From: Verrucomicrobiaceae bacterium
Lineage (GTDB): Bacteria; Verrucomicrobiota; Verrucomicrobiae; Verrucomicrobiales; Akkermansiaceae
DNA length: 14,581 bases
Assembly (NCBI GenBank): GCA_947372405.1
Contig: CANBTO010000063.1
Location: 1 to 14,581, forward strand
Reading direction: 5' to 3'
The position numbers were made by a program, and so were the translations under genes. The first letter of the stretch is position 1. The number at the start of each line of letters is the position of its first letter. Below the pieces are notes generated by a model, which made no database searches, was not told the origin of the DNA, and worked only from the letters and a program-made list of their open reading frames with translations. Shown here piece after piece: positions 6,129 through 14,484 of the stretch.

Positions 6129-7682
6129 ATGGCCATCGACAAATCACTTCTGGAAGCACTCGAACAACGCAGGGAGGAGGCCCTCGTCGGCGGCGGCATC
6201 GACCGCATCGAGAAACGCCACGAAAAAGGCCTGCTCAGCGCACGCGAGCGTCTCGCAGCCTTCTTCGACGGAGGAAACTTCATCGAGTTCGGAATGCACG
6301 CCCATCACTCCTGCACGAACTTCGGTCTCGAAAAACGCAAGATGCCGGGTGACGGAGTCGTCTGCGCCACCGGGGTGGTCGATGGCCGCCAGGTCGCCGC
6401 CTTCGCACAGGACTTCACCGTCGGCGGCGGTGCCGTCGGACGCATCCACGCCAAGAAGATCTGCGACCTGCTGGACTTCGCGATCAAGGCCGGCCTACCC
6501 GTCGTCGGCATCAACGACTCCGGCGGAGCCCGGATCCAGGAAGGCATCGACGCCCTGGCCGGCTATGGACAGATCTTCTTCCGCAACGTTCTCGCTTCCG
6601 GTGTCGTCCCGCAGATCTCGATCATCGCTGGCCCTTGCGCCGGTGGTGCCGCCTACTCTCCGGCTCTGACGGATTTCATCATCATGACGCGCCGGAACTC
6701 CAACATGTTCATCTGCGGCCCGGACGTCATCAAGGCCGCCACCGGCCAGAGCGCCTCGCTCGACCAGTTCGCCAGCGCCGACGCACACGCGCAGGTCAGC
6801 GGAAACATCCACCTCATCGCCGATGACGACAACCATGCCATCGAGCTTGCGAAAAAACTGTTGGATTACCTGCCATCCAACAACCTGAGCGATCCGCCGC
6901 ACAAGATGAACAACGAGATCGAGCTCACCGAGGACCCGGGCATGAACGAGATCATCCCGCCGGACCCCAAGTCCCCGCTCGACATGCAGATGGTGATCCA
7001 GCGCCTCATGGACCCGGGAAGCTGGTTTGAAATCATGCCGGACTTCGCTCCTAACATGCTGGTGGGTTTCGCCAGGCTCGAAGGCCTCGTCATCGGCATC
7101 ATCGCCAACCAGCCGATGGTCAAGGCCGGCTGCATCGACATCGACTCGTCCGACAAGGCCGCCCGCTTCATCCGCGTCTGCAACATCTACTCGATCCCCG
7201 TGCTCTCGCTCGTGGACGTTCCGGGTTTCATGCCCGGCCTCGCCCAGGAACGCGGCGGCATCATCCGCCACGGCGCGAAGATGCTCTTCGCCTGGGCTTC
7301 CGGCACCGTGCCGAAGATCACCCTCATCTGCCGCAAGGCCTACGGCGGAGCCTATCTCGCGATGTGCTCCAGCGACATGGGCGCGGACTTCGTCTTCGCA
7401 TGGCCCACCGCCGAGATCGCGGTCATGGGAGCCCAGGGAGCATTGAAGGTGCTCTACAAGAAGGAACTCGACGAAGCAAAGGATCCGGTGGCGCTCGAAA
7501 AGGAACTCCGCGCCGCTTACACCGACAAGTTCGCGTCGCCCTATCAGGCCGCCAGCAACGGCATGATCACCGATGTCATCAACCCGGCGGTCTCGCGCAG
7601 CACGCTTGCACTCGCCTTCCGCGGCATCATGGCCAAACATGAATCACGTCCGCCCAAGAAACACGGCAACATCCCACTTTGA
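6129..7682 (+). CDS. mmdA: Methylmalonyl-CoA carboxyltransferase/decarboxylase alpha subunit
   Basis: 517-residue biotin-dependent carboxyltransferase that moves CO2 between methylmalonyl-CoA/propionyl-CoA and biotin. Two crotonase-like halves are present. The N-terminal half has GINDSGGARIQEG (127-139) and the acyl-CoA oxyanion motif GPCAGGAAYSPAL (168-180). The C-terminal half has VDVPGFMPG (362-370), ERGGIIRHGAKML and RKAYGGAYLAM (402-412), followed by FAWPTAEIAVMGAQGA. Leu410 in GGAYLAM resembles MmdA and transcarboxylase 12S subunits; propionyl-CoA carboxylase PccB has Asp at this place (as known for the actinobacterial enzyme), so the decarboxylase/transcarboxylase type is favoured. Neighbouring OadG-like and biotin carrier genes agree. 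No biotin carboxylase is near. PccB-like carboxylation with a remote partner remains possible. Confidence 0.9.
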   Translation: MAIDKSLLEALEQRREEALVGGGIDRIEKRHEKGLLSARERLAAFFDGGNFIEFGMHAHHSCTNFGLEKRKMPGDGVVCATGVVDGRQVAAFAQDFTVGGGAVGRIHAKKICDLLDFAIKAGLPVVGINDSGGARIQEGIDALAGYGQIFFRNVLASGVVPQISIIAGPCAGGAAYSPALTDFIIMTRRNSNMFICGPDVIKAATGQSASLDQFASADAHAQVSGNIHLIADDDNHAIELAKKLLDYLPSNNLSDPPHKMNNEIELTEDPGMNEIIPPDPKSPLDMQMVIQRLMDPGSWFEIMPDFAPNMLVGFARLEGLVIGIIANQPMVKAGCIDIDSSDKAARFIRVCNIYSIPVLSLVDVPGFMPGLAQERGGIIRHGAKMLFAWASGTVPKITLICRKAYGGAYLAMCSSDMGADFVFAWPTAEIAVMGAQGALKVLYKKELDEAKDPVALEKELRAAYTDKFASPYQAASNGMITDVINPAVSRSTLALAFRGIMAKHESRPPKKHGNIPL

Positions 7683-7689
7683 ACCACCC

Positions 7690-8109
7690 ATGAACCTGTG
7701 TTCCATATTCGCGGTCATCGGCCCCATCGGCAGCACGGGCTTCGACGACATGCTGCGTTTGATCGGCATCGCCGCCATCATCATGGCCGTTTTCAAAGGC
7801 GTGAGATCGCTGGTCGTAAAGCCTGCTCCACCGGCTTCCGCACCGCCTCAGGCAGCGGCGGTTCAGGCAAGCGCCGCTCCTCCACAGACTGTTGCCGCAG
7901 CTTCCAACACGCCGCCTGCCAACGCCAAACCCCAGCCAGCGGCAAGACCTGCTGAGGACGAGATCGCCCCGGAGATTCTTGCGGCCATCGCCGCAGCCGT
8001 AACATGTTTCATGGATCAGCCCCACCGCATCGTCTCCGTCAAACACCAGAGCACCACTTGGGAAAAGGCTGGCCGCCAGTCGGTTCTCACTTCTCATAGA
8101 ATCCGCTAA
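7690..8109 (+). CDS. OadG-like small membrane subunit
   Basis: 139-residue protein of the OadG/MmdD type, the small subunit that helps assemble biotin-dependent decarboxylase complexes at the membrane. One hydrophobic segment (about 21-37) is followed by an Ala/Pro-rich linker (45-88) and a conserved C-terminal block, EIAPEILAAIAAAV through PHRIVSVKHQS-WEKAGR to the terminal SHRIR, which is characteristic of the family in mmdA clusters. The ATG at 7690, 7 bp after mmdA, is chosen; the frame is open upstream into mmdA but that extension is an overlap artefact. The next gene, a biotin carrier, starts 12 bp later. The stop codon lies within a CTAAC pentamer. Individual function is weakly known in this family. 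Confidence 0.8.
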   Translation: MNLCSIFAVIGPIGSTGFDDMLRLIGIAAIIMAVFKGVRSLVVKPAPPASAPPQAAAVQASAAPPQTVAAASNTPPANAKPQPAARPAEDEIAPEILAAIAAAVTCFMDQPHRIVSVKHQSTTWEKAGRQSVLTSHRIR

Positions 8110-8121
8110 CATCACACCAAC

Positions 8122-8505
8122 ATGGAACATCTTCGCATCACTGTTTCCGGCAAGGCTTACGACGTCATCGTTGAGAAAATCGATGGAGACGAACCCGAAT
8201 CAAGCCACGCTCCCGTCATACGCGCCGCCGCTCCGGTAGCGGCACCCGTGAGCGTCGCTCCGGCACCATCCTCCTCCCGCGCTCCAGCGGCCGCAGGCGA
8301 CGCCACGAGTCCGCTCGCAGGTCTCGTTCAGGCCATCGCCGTAGAGGTGGGAGCCACCGTGAACGAGGGCGACCTCGTCGTCACCCTGGAAGCCATGAAG
8401 ATGTATACCTCCATCAACGCGCCCGCCAGCGGCACCATCAAGGCCATCCATGTCAAGGTGGGCGAGGCCGTCGAGGAGGGACAAGTCCTCTTCACGATCG
8501 GCTGA
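8122..8505 (+). CDS. Biotin carboxyl carrier protein of the methylmalonyl-CoA complex
   Basis: 127-residue carrier subunit. An N-terminal MEHLRITVSGKAYDVIVEKI segment, common in decarboxylase/transcarboxylase carriers, is followed by an Ala/Pro/Ser-rich flexible linker (about 30-60) and a biotinyl domain (about 63-127). The biotinylation motif is EAMKM with Lys93, and the hammerhead half ends GEAVEEGQVLFTIG. It shuttles CO2 for MmdA, encoded two genes upstream. Equivalent to the 1.3S subunit of transcarboxylase or to MmdC. No biotin carboxylase domain is fused and none is encoded nearby. 12 bp separate it from the OadG-like gene and 27 bp from the CoA-transferase. Confidence 0.92.
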   Translation: MEHLRITVSGKAYDVIVEKIDGDEPESSHAPVIRAAAPVAAPVSVAPAPSSSRAPAAAGDATSPLAGLVQAIAVEVGATVNEGDLVVTLEAMKMYTSINAPASGTIKAIHVKVGEAVEEGQVLFTIG

Positions 8506-8532
8506 ACAAGTTTCCAACGATTCCATTTCAGA

Positions 8533-10020
8533 ATGAACAGTCCATATCCGGTCCTAACAGCAGAAGAGGCGGCCGCCCTCGTGAATCACGGCGACATCAT
8601 CGGATTCAGCGGTTTCACTCCTGCGGGAGCCGCCAAGGTCATCCCCACCGCGATCGCCGCCAAGGCCCGCGAGGAACACGCCGCCAACCGGGAATTCAAG
8701 GTCGGCGTCATCACCGGCGCGTCCACCGGACCCTCCCTGGACGGCGAACTCGCCAGGGCGGACGCCATCATGTTCCGCACGCCATATCAATCGGATAAGG
8801 ACCTGCGCGCCAGCATCAACGCGGGCAAGACGCATTTCTTCGACATGCACTTGTCCCTTCTGCCGCAATACGTGCGCTATGGATTCCTCGGCAAGCTCGA
8901 GTGGGCCATCGTCGAGGCAGCCGACGTCTCGCCGGACGGCAAGATTCTTCTAACAACCAGCGTCGGCGCGGCGCCCACCTTCCTCACCGAGTCCAAACGA
9001 ATCCTCATCGAGGTCAACAGCCGCCATCCGAAGGAACTTCTGGGTTTCCACGACATCTACGAACCGAAGTCCCCGCCCCACCGCCGTCCCATTCCGATCT
9101 GCGCCGCAGACGACCGCATCGGCACCCAGCGCGTATGGGTGGACCCGAAAAAGATCGCCGGCATCGTTTATTCCGACCGCAAGGACGAGGTGAAGGACTT
9201 CTCCCCGGTCACAGAAGTCACCACGAGGATCGGCCGGAACGTGGCCGAGTTCCTCGCCGCGGAACTTCGCAATAGCCATATCCCGGGCAGTTTCCTGCCG
9301 ATCCAGTCCGGTGTGGGCAACGTGGCCAACGCGGTTCTCGGAGCGATGGGCGAACACCCGGAAATCCCGCGCTTCCAGATGTATTCGGAAGTCATTCAGG
9401 ACTCGGTCATCGATCTCGTCAAACAGGATCGATGCTCGTTCGTCAGCGGCGTCTCCCTCACCGTCACCGATGCCGTGCTTCAAAGCATCTATGACAATCT
9501 GGACGCCTTCCGCGGCCGCCTACTGCTGCGCCCGCAGGAAATCGCCAACAACCCGGAGATCGTCCGCCGCATCGGCATCATCTCCATCAACACCGCGCTG
9601 GAAGCCGACATCTTCGGCAACATCAACTCCACCCACGTGCTCGGCCAGAAGATGATGAACGGCATCGGCGGCTCCGGCGACTTCACCCGCAACGCATATA
9701 TCTCCATCTTCACCTGCCCTTCCACCGCCAAGGATGGAAACATCTCCGCCATCGTCCCGATGTGCTCGCACATGGACCACAGCGAACACTCCGTGCAGGT
9801 GCTCGTCACCGAACACGGCGTCGCCGACCTCCGCGGCAAGGATCCCCGTGAACGCGCGGCCCTGATCATCGGCAATTGTGTGGATCCGTCCTACCGCGAT
9901 CTCCTGTGGCATTACTTCAAACTTACTGAAAACGGGCACACTCCACAGTCATTCCGCTCCGCATTCGCTTTCCACGAGACATTTCTTCAGACCGGCGACA
10001 TGCGGAACACGAAGTTCTGA
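8533..10020 (+). CDS. Acetyl-CoA hydrolase/transferase family CoA-transferase (succinyl-CoA:acetate/propionate type)
   Basis: 495-residue class I CoA-transferase that moves CoA between succinate and acetate or propionate through a glutamyl-CoA thioester. Visible: GFSGFTPAGAAKVIPTA (24-40), the IQSGVGNVANAVLGAMG segment (257-273), catalytic MYSEVIQDS (Glu286; this is the expected position of the active glutamate), NINSTHVLGQKMMNGIGGSGDF and VTEHGVADLRG near the C-terminus. Length matches AarC/Ach1-like enzymes. It lies between the biotin carrier and the mutase, which favours succinyl-CoA:propionate exchange closing the pathway: succinate in and propionate out, or the reverse. Pure acetyl-CoA hydrolase activity cannot be excluded by sequence. 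The start at 8533 has no Shine-Dalgarno sequence. Confidence 0.88.
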   Translation: MNSPYPVLTAEEAAALVNHGDIIGFSGFTPAGAAKVIPTAIAAKAREEHAANREFKVGVITGASTGPSLDGELARADAIMFRTPYQSDKDLRASINAGKTHFFDMHLSLLPQYVRYGFLGKLEWAIVEAADVSPDGKILLTTSVGAAPTFLTESKRILIEVNSRHPKELLGFHDIYEPKSPPHRRPIPICAADDRIGTQRVWVDPKKIAGIVYSDRKDEVKDFSPVTEVTTRIGRNVAEFLAAELRNSHIPGSFLPIQSGVGNVANAVLGAMGEHPEIPRFQMYSEVIQDSVIDLVKQDRCSFVSGVSLTVTDAVLQSIYDNLDAFRGRLLLRPQEIANNPEIVRRIGIISINTALEADIFGNINSTHVLGQKMMNGIGGSGDFTRNAYISIFTCPSTAKDGNISAIVPMCSHMDHSEHSVQVLVTEHGVADLRGKDPRERAALIIGNCVDPSYRDLLWHYFKLTENGHTPQSFRSAFAFHETFLQTGDMRNTKF

Positions 10021-10024
10021 TCCG

Positions 10025-10052
10025 AAATTTCAATCTCCAATTTTCAAATGTC
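10025..10052. repeat. Short heptad array across the mutA start codon
   Basis: Four 7-bp units starting at 10025, 10032, 10039 and 10046, each of the form AA(A/T)NNNC (AAATTTC, AATCTCC, AATTTTC, AAATGTC). The mutA ATG (10048-10050) lies inside the fourth unit. A/T-rich and single-armed, unlike the two other arrays. Four units is short, so chance cannot be fully excluded from this site alone. Confidence 0.6.
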
Positions 10053-12093
10053 CGACCTTCTAACCGAATTCCCGGAACACTCCTACGAGCAATGGCACGC
10101 CGCTGCGGAAGCACTGCTCAAGGGCGCTTCATTCGAGCAGAAACTCGTCAGCAAGACGTACGAGGACATCACCATCCAGCCGATCTACCGCCGCGAGGAC
10201 ATTGCGGATCTCGAACACCGGAAACATTTCCCCGGAGCGGACTCACTGGTGAGAGGCAGCCATGCGGGCGGTTTCCTGAAAGCCGGATGGGAGGTTTCGC
10301 AGGAACTCAAGGCCGCTTCACCCACCGAACTCAACGCAGTGATCCATGAAGGCCTCAACGGCGGCCAAAGCGAGTTGAACATCGTCGTCGGCTGCGGCCA
10401 ACCCGTCTGCTGTCATGGCGGAGCCGCCATCAACACGGTGGACGACGTGAAGACCGCGCTCGCCGGGGTTACCATCGATGCCATCTCCATCTACTGGCAA
10501 TGCGGACCGTCCAGCGTGCCCGTCGCCGCGCTCGTCATCGCCGCCACCGAACAACTCGGCGTTCCCTCAAACAAGCTCCGCGGTGGTTTCGAAAACGATC
10601 CGCTCGGCCAGCTCGTCTCCCATGGCGCGCTCCGCCAATCGTTCAAAACCCGCTTCGACCACATGGCGGCTCTAACGGCCTACGCCGCGAAGAACGCGCC
10701 GCAGCTCCATACCATCGCGGTCAAGGGCGACGTCTATCACAACGCCGGAGCCACCGCCACCCAGGAACTCGGTTATGTCATCTCCACCCTCGTTTGTTAT
10801 ATCGAGGAAATGATAGCCCGCGGGCTCTCGCCGGAGACCGTGCTCCCCCACATTCGCATCAGCCTCGCCGTGGGCTCGGACTATTTCATGGAGATCTCCA
10901 AGATCCGCGCCGCACGCTGGCTCTGGAGCAAGGTGGCCGCCGCCTATGGCGTCGAAAACGCGCCGGTCCACATCCACGCCTGCACCTCGAAGTGGAACAA
11001 GACGACCTACGACGCGCACACCAACATGCTGCGCGTCACCGCGGAAGCCTTCGCCGCCGTCGTCGGTGGCGTGGACAGTTTGCATGTCGGACCCTACGAT
11101 GAGATCTCCGGCAAGTCGGACGAGTTCTCGCGCCGCATCGCCCGCAACATCCACACCATCCTCCGCGAGGAGTGCGGACTTGATAGAGTGATCGACCCCG
11201 CCGGCGGTTCCACCTATATCGAATGGCTCACCGACAAGATCGCCGCGAAAAGCTGGGAGATTTTCCAAGGCATCGAGAAACAAGGCGGCATGATCGCCGC
11301 TCTCGAAAGCGGTTCCGTCCAACAGTCCGTCGAAACCGTCTGCAAGGCGAAGTTCCAGAACATCCGCCGCCGCAAGGACAAGATCGTCGGCTCCAACATG
11401 TATCCCGATCTCAAGGGCAAAAAACTCGAAATCCTCGCACCCGAATGCAAGGCCGGCCAACCGGTCCCCGGAGCCCCGCCGCCACAACCGGTGGATATCA
11501 CCGCGTCCGCGGATGCATCCATGGTCGAACAAGCCATCGCCGCGGCGAAAAACGGAGCCAGCAAGATTTCGATCGCCATTGCCATCGGCCTGACGAACAG
11601 CGAAGGCGCGCCAACGGTCACCGCCCTGCCATCTCACCGCGCCGCCGAGGAATACGAAGCCCTCCGCGACGCCTCGGCCGCCTTCGCCGCGAAAAACGGT
11701 GCTGCGCCAGCCATCCTTCAACTCAACATCGGCCCCTCCGGCCGCTACCGCCTGCGCGCCGACTGGACCGCTTCGTTCTTCGAAGCCGCCGGTTTCACCG
11801 TCGATGGAGCGCGCGACTTCAAGACCAACGAGGATGCCATCGCCGCCCTCACCGCCAGCAAGTCCGACATCGCGGTCATCACCTCCGACGACGCTACCTA
11901 TCAGGAAACCGTCGCCCCGCTCGCCGCCGCCGTCAAAGCCGCGAAACCCAGTGTCACCCTGTTGGTCGCCGGAGCCCCCGGTGATAACGAAGCCGCCTGG
12001 CGTGCCGCCGGAGTTGATGAATTCGTCAACGTCCGCAGCAACAACTACGAACTCAACGAACAGCTCCTCAAGGTCGCCGGAGTTATGGGTTAA
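10048..12093 (+). CDS. mutA: Methylmalonyl-CoA mutase small (beta) subunit
   Basis: 681-residue non-catalytic partner of the B12-dependent mutase. An N-terminal TIM-barrel region (to about 480) aligns in style with Mut[11 protein letters not shown], a conserved [23 protein letters not shown] block, [24 protein letters not shown], and a [17 protein letters not shown] segment. The C-terminal part (about 535-681) keeps a flavodoxin-like fold pattern but lacks the DxHxxG cobalamin-ligand motif, as in known small subunits, so the complex would be a MutA-MutB heterodimer. 27 bp after the CoA-transferase. The final codons (Val-Met-Gly-stop) lie within a heptad array that continues into the intergenic gap before mutB. 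The ATG at 10048 is the only sensible start; there is no Shine-Dalgarno sequence. Confidence 0.93.
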   Translation: MSDLLTEFPEHSYEQWHAAAEALLKGASFEQKLVSKTYEDITIQPIYRREDIADLEHRKHFPGADSLVRGSHAGGFLKAGWEVSQELKAASPTELNAVIHEGLNGGQSELNIVVGCGQPVCCHGGAAINTVDDVKTALAGVTIDAISIYWQCGPSSVPVAALVIAATEQLGVPSNKLRGGFENDPLGQLVSHGALRQSFKTRFDHMAALTAYAAKNAPQLHTIAVKGDVYHNAGATATQELGYVISTLVCYIEEMIARGLSPETVLPHIRISLAVGSDYFMEISKIRAARWLWSKVAAAYGVENAPVHIHACTSKWNKTTYDAHTNMLRVTAEAFAAVVGGVDSLHVGPYDEISGKSDEFSRRIARNIHTILREECGLDRVIDPAGGSTYIEWLTDKIAAKSWEIFQGIEKQGGMIAALESGSVQQSVETVCKAKFQNIRRRKDKIVGSNMYPDLKGKKLEILAPECKAGQPVPGAPPPQPVDITASADASMVEQAIAAAKNGASKISIAIAIGLTNSEGAPTVTALPSHRAAEEYEALRDASAAFAAKNGAAPAILQLNIGPSGRYRLRADWTASFFEAAGFTVDGARDFKTNEDAIAALTASKSDIAVITSDDATYQETVAPLAAAVKAAKPSVTLLVAGAPGDNEAAWRAAGVDEFVNVRSNNYELNEQLLKVAGVMG

Positions 12094-12165
12094 AGGTTAT
12101 TGGTTAAAAGTATTCCGATGTCATCTTTTCCACTTATCACTTCTCACTCGGCACATCTCACTTTG
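12082..12165. repeat. Heptad arrays between mutA and mutB
   Basis: Left arm 12082-12116: five 7-bp units starting every 7 bp from 12082, consensus GTTAWNG (GTTATGG, GTTAAAG and variants). It begins inside the last mutA codons. Spacer 12117-12130. Right arm 12131-12165: five units at 12131, 12138, 12145, 12152 and 12159, consensus CACTTNT. Both arms share one 7-bp register, and the mutB ATG (12173) falls 91 bp (13 x 7) after the first unit. AAAAG (12106-12110) can pair with CTTTT (12125-12129). The layout, G/T heptads, spacer, C/A heptads and then ATG, repeats that of the array before E2 with different unit sequences. Confidence 0.8.
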
Positions 12166-12172
12166 TAAAACC

Positions 12173-14350
12173 ATGTCCCGCCCCGCCTTCGCAGACATCC
12201 CCTACACCACCGCCCCATCCAAAACGGGCTACGACCAGTGGTGCAAAGCCCTCGAGAAAGACCAAGGCAAGCCCATCGGTTCCATTGTCTGGGACACCAT
12301 GGAGAAGATCCCCGTCAAGCCGCTCTACACGGAAGACGACATCGATGGCATGGAGCATCTGAAATATCAGGCCGGCATCGCTCCCTTCCTCCGCGGTCCT
12401 TACGCCACGATGTATTGCTTCCAGCCCTGGACCATCCGCCAATACGCCGGATTCTCCACCGCCGAGGAATCCAACGCGTTCTATCGGAGAAACCTCGCCG
12501 CCGGTCAAAAGGGTCTCTCCGTCGCCTTCGACCTCGCCACCCACCGCGGATATGACTCGGACCACCCGCGCGTCGTCGGCGATGTCGGCAAGGCCGGTGT
12601 CGCCATCGACTCGATCCTCGACATGAAGGTGCTCTTCGACAGCATCCCGCTCGACAAGGTTTCCGTCTCCATGACCATGAACGGCGCGGTGCTTCCCATC
12701 CTCGCCTTCTACATCGTCACCGCATTGGAGCAAGGTGCCACGCTCGAACAGCTCGCCGGCACCATCCAGAATGACATCCTCAAGGAATACATGGTGCGGA
12801 ACACCTATATCTATCCGCCCGGCCCTTCGATGAAGATCATCGCCGACATCTTCGAGTTCACCTCGCAGAAGATGCCGAAGTTCAACTCCATTTCCATCTC
12901 CGGCTATCACATGCAGGAAGCCGGCGCCACCGCCGACCTCGAGATGGCTTACACCCTCGCCGACGGCTGGGAATACCTCCGCACCGGCATCGCCGCGGGC
13001 ATCGACATCGACGCCTTCGCACCGCGCCTTTCGTTCTTCTGGGCACAGGGAAAGAACCACTTCATGGAGGTCGCGAAAATGCGCGCCGCCCGCGTGCTTT
13101 GGGCGAAGATCGTCAAGACCTTCAACCCGAAGAACCCGAAGTCGCTCGCGCTGCGCACCCACTCGCAGACATCCGGATGGTCCCTCACCGAACAGGACCC
13201 CTACAACAACATCGCCCGCACCTGCATCGAGGCCATGGCCGCCACGCTCGGCCACACGCAATCGCTGCACACCAACGCGCTCGACGAAGCCATCGCGCTG
13301 CCCACCGACTTCTCGGCCCGCATCGCCCGCAACACGCAGATTTTCCTGCAGGACGAGACATCGATCTGCCGCGTCATCGATCCTTGGGGCGGTTCCTACT
13401 ATCTCGAAGCCCTCACCCACGAACTCATCCACCGCGCTTGGGCACACATCATGGAAGCCGCGGAATACGGCGGCATGTCCAAAGCCGTCGAAGCGGGCAT
13501 TCCCAAGATGCGCATCGAGGAGGCCTCCGCACGCCGCCAGGCGCGCATCGACTCCGGCGAGGAAACCATCGTCGGCGTGAACAAATACCGCCTCGCCCAT
13601 GAAGCCCCGATCGACATCCTCGATGTGGACAACACCGCGGTTAGAATTTCCCAAATCGAGCGCCTCAAGAAACTCCGCGCCGAACGCGACGAATCCAAGT
13701 GCCAGGCAACCCTCAAGGCCCTCACCGAATGCGCTGGTGGCGGCGAAGGCAATCTGTTAGCACTCGCCATCGAATGCGCCCAAGCCCGCGCCTCGCTCGG
13801 TGAAATCTCCGATGCCATGGAAGTCCACTTCGGCCGCTACAAGGCCGTCATCCGTTCCATCTCCGGCGTCTATGGCAAGGAATTCAACAACCAGGGCGAC
13901 ATGAAGGACATCCCCGATCTCATCAAGCAATTTGAAGCCGCCGAAGGCCGCCGCCCGCGCATCATGGTCGCCAAGATGGGCCAGGACGGCCACGACCGCG
14001 GCGCCAAGGTCGTTTCCACCGCCTACGCCGACATGGGCTTCGACGTCGACATCGGTCCGCTCTTCCAAACCCCCGAGGAAACCGCGAAACAGGCCGTCGA
14101 GAACGACGTGCATGTGGTCGCCATGAGCTCGCTCGCCGCCGGTCATAAGACACTGCTGCCGCAGCTCGTCGCCGAATTGAAGAAACTCGGTCGCGAGGAC
14201 ATCATGATCGTCTGCGGCGGCGTCATCCCCGCCCAGGACTACGACTACCTCTATCAGAACGGAGCCGCCGCCATCTTCGGCCCCGGCACCGTCATCCCGG
14301 ACTCGGCGAGGAAGATCCTGAAGTTGTTGTTGGAGCAGATTGAGGAGTGA
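12173..14350 (+). CDS. mutB: Methylmalonyl-CoA mutase large (alpha) subunit
   Basis: 725-residue adenosylcobalamin-dependent mutase converting succinyl-CoA and (2R)-methylmalonyl-CoA. An N-terminal TIM barrel carries [15 protein letters not shown] (substrate tyrosine), [13 protein letters not shown], the [17 protein letters not shown] segment with the CoA-carboxylate arginine, and [20 protein letters not shown]. The C-terminal cobalamin domain (about 594-725) has DGHDRG with Asp605 and His607, the lower axial ligand, and a [10 protein letters not shown] loop. The Tyr and Arg positions fit methylmalonyl-CoA mutase rather than isobutyryl-CoA mutase. The ATG at 12173 gives the family-typical length; the frame runs open back to 11699 inside mutA, but that part is a shadow of mutA. 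Last gene of the cluster. The chaperone GTPase MeaB is not seen before the downstream mobile-element end. Confidence 0.97.
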   Translation: MSRPAFADIPYTTAPSKTGYDQWCKALEKDQGKPIGSIVWDTMEKIPVKPLYTEDDIDGMEHLKYQAGIAPFLRGPYATMYCFQPWTIRQYAGFSTAEESNAFYRRNLAAGQKGLSVAFDLATHRGYDSDHPRVVGDVGKAGVAIDSILDMKVLFDSIPLDKVSVSMTMNGAVLPILAFYIVTALEQGATLEQLAGTIQNDILKEYMVRNTYIYPPGPSMKIIADIFEFTSQKMPKFNSISISGYHMQEAGATADLEMAYTLADGWEYLRTGIAAGIDIDAFAPRLSFFWAQGKNHFMEVAKMRAARVLWAKIVKTFNPKNPKSLALRTHSQTSGWSLTEQDPYNNIARTCIEAMAATLGHTQSLHTNALDEAIALPTDFSARIARNTQIFLQDETSICRVIDPWGGSYYLEALTHELIHRAWAHIMEAAEYGGMSKAVEAGIPKMRIEEASARRQARIDSGEETIVGVNKYRLAHEAPIDILDVDNTAVRISQIERLKKLRAERDESKCQATLKALTECAGGGEGNLLALAIECAQARASLGEISDAMEVHFGRYKAVIRSISGVYGKEFNNQGDMKDIPDLIKQFEAAEGRRPRIMVAKMGQDGHDRGAKVVSTAYADMGFDVDIGPLFQTPEETAKQAVENDVHVVAMSSLAAGHKTLLPQLVAELKKLGREDIMIVCGGVIPAQDYDYLYQNGAAAIFGPGTVIPDSARKILKLLLEQIEE

Positions 14351-14484
14351 AATGCACGGTGCTTGTCCTTGGTTCCAGCCGTTTGGCATTGCCGTAATCC
14401 TCTCCGGCAGGTTCTTTCATTGAGACATGTTCACTGGAACTGAAGCGAAGAGGGCATGGTGTGTTATCAATTGGTCGATCCTTG

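Noticed and set aside
6495..7640. 381-codon open frame on the - strand
   Set aside because: Antisense shadow of mmdA; repetitive Asp/Val/His-rich translation without any motif.
10672..11721. 349-codon open frame on the - strand
   Set aside because: Antisense shadow of mutA with no motif or start context.
11699..12172. Upstream extension of the mutB frame, overlapping mutA by about 400 bp
   Set aside because: The extra residues are a Pro/Ser-rich out-of-frame reading of mutA plus the heptad array. MutB homology and normal length begin at the ATG at 12173.
12158..13654. 498-codon open frame on the - strand
   Set aside because: It lies wholly opposite mutB, shows no recognisable domain and has the composition of a GC-rich antisense shadow.
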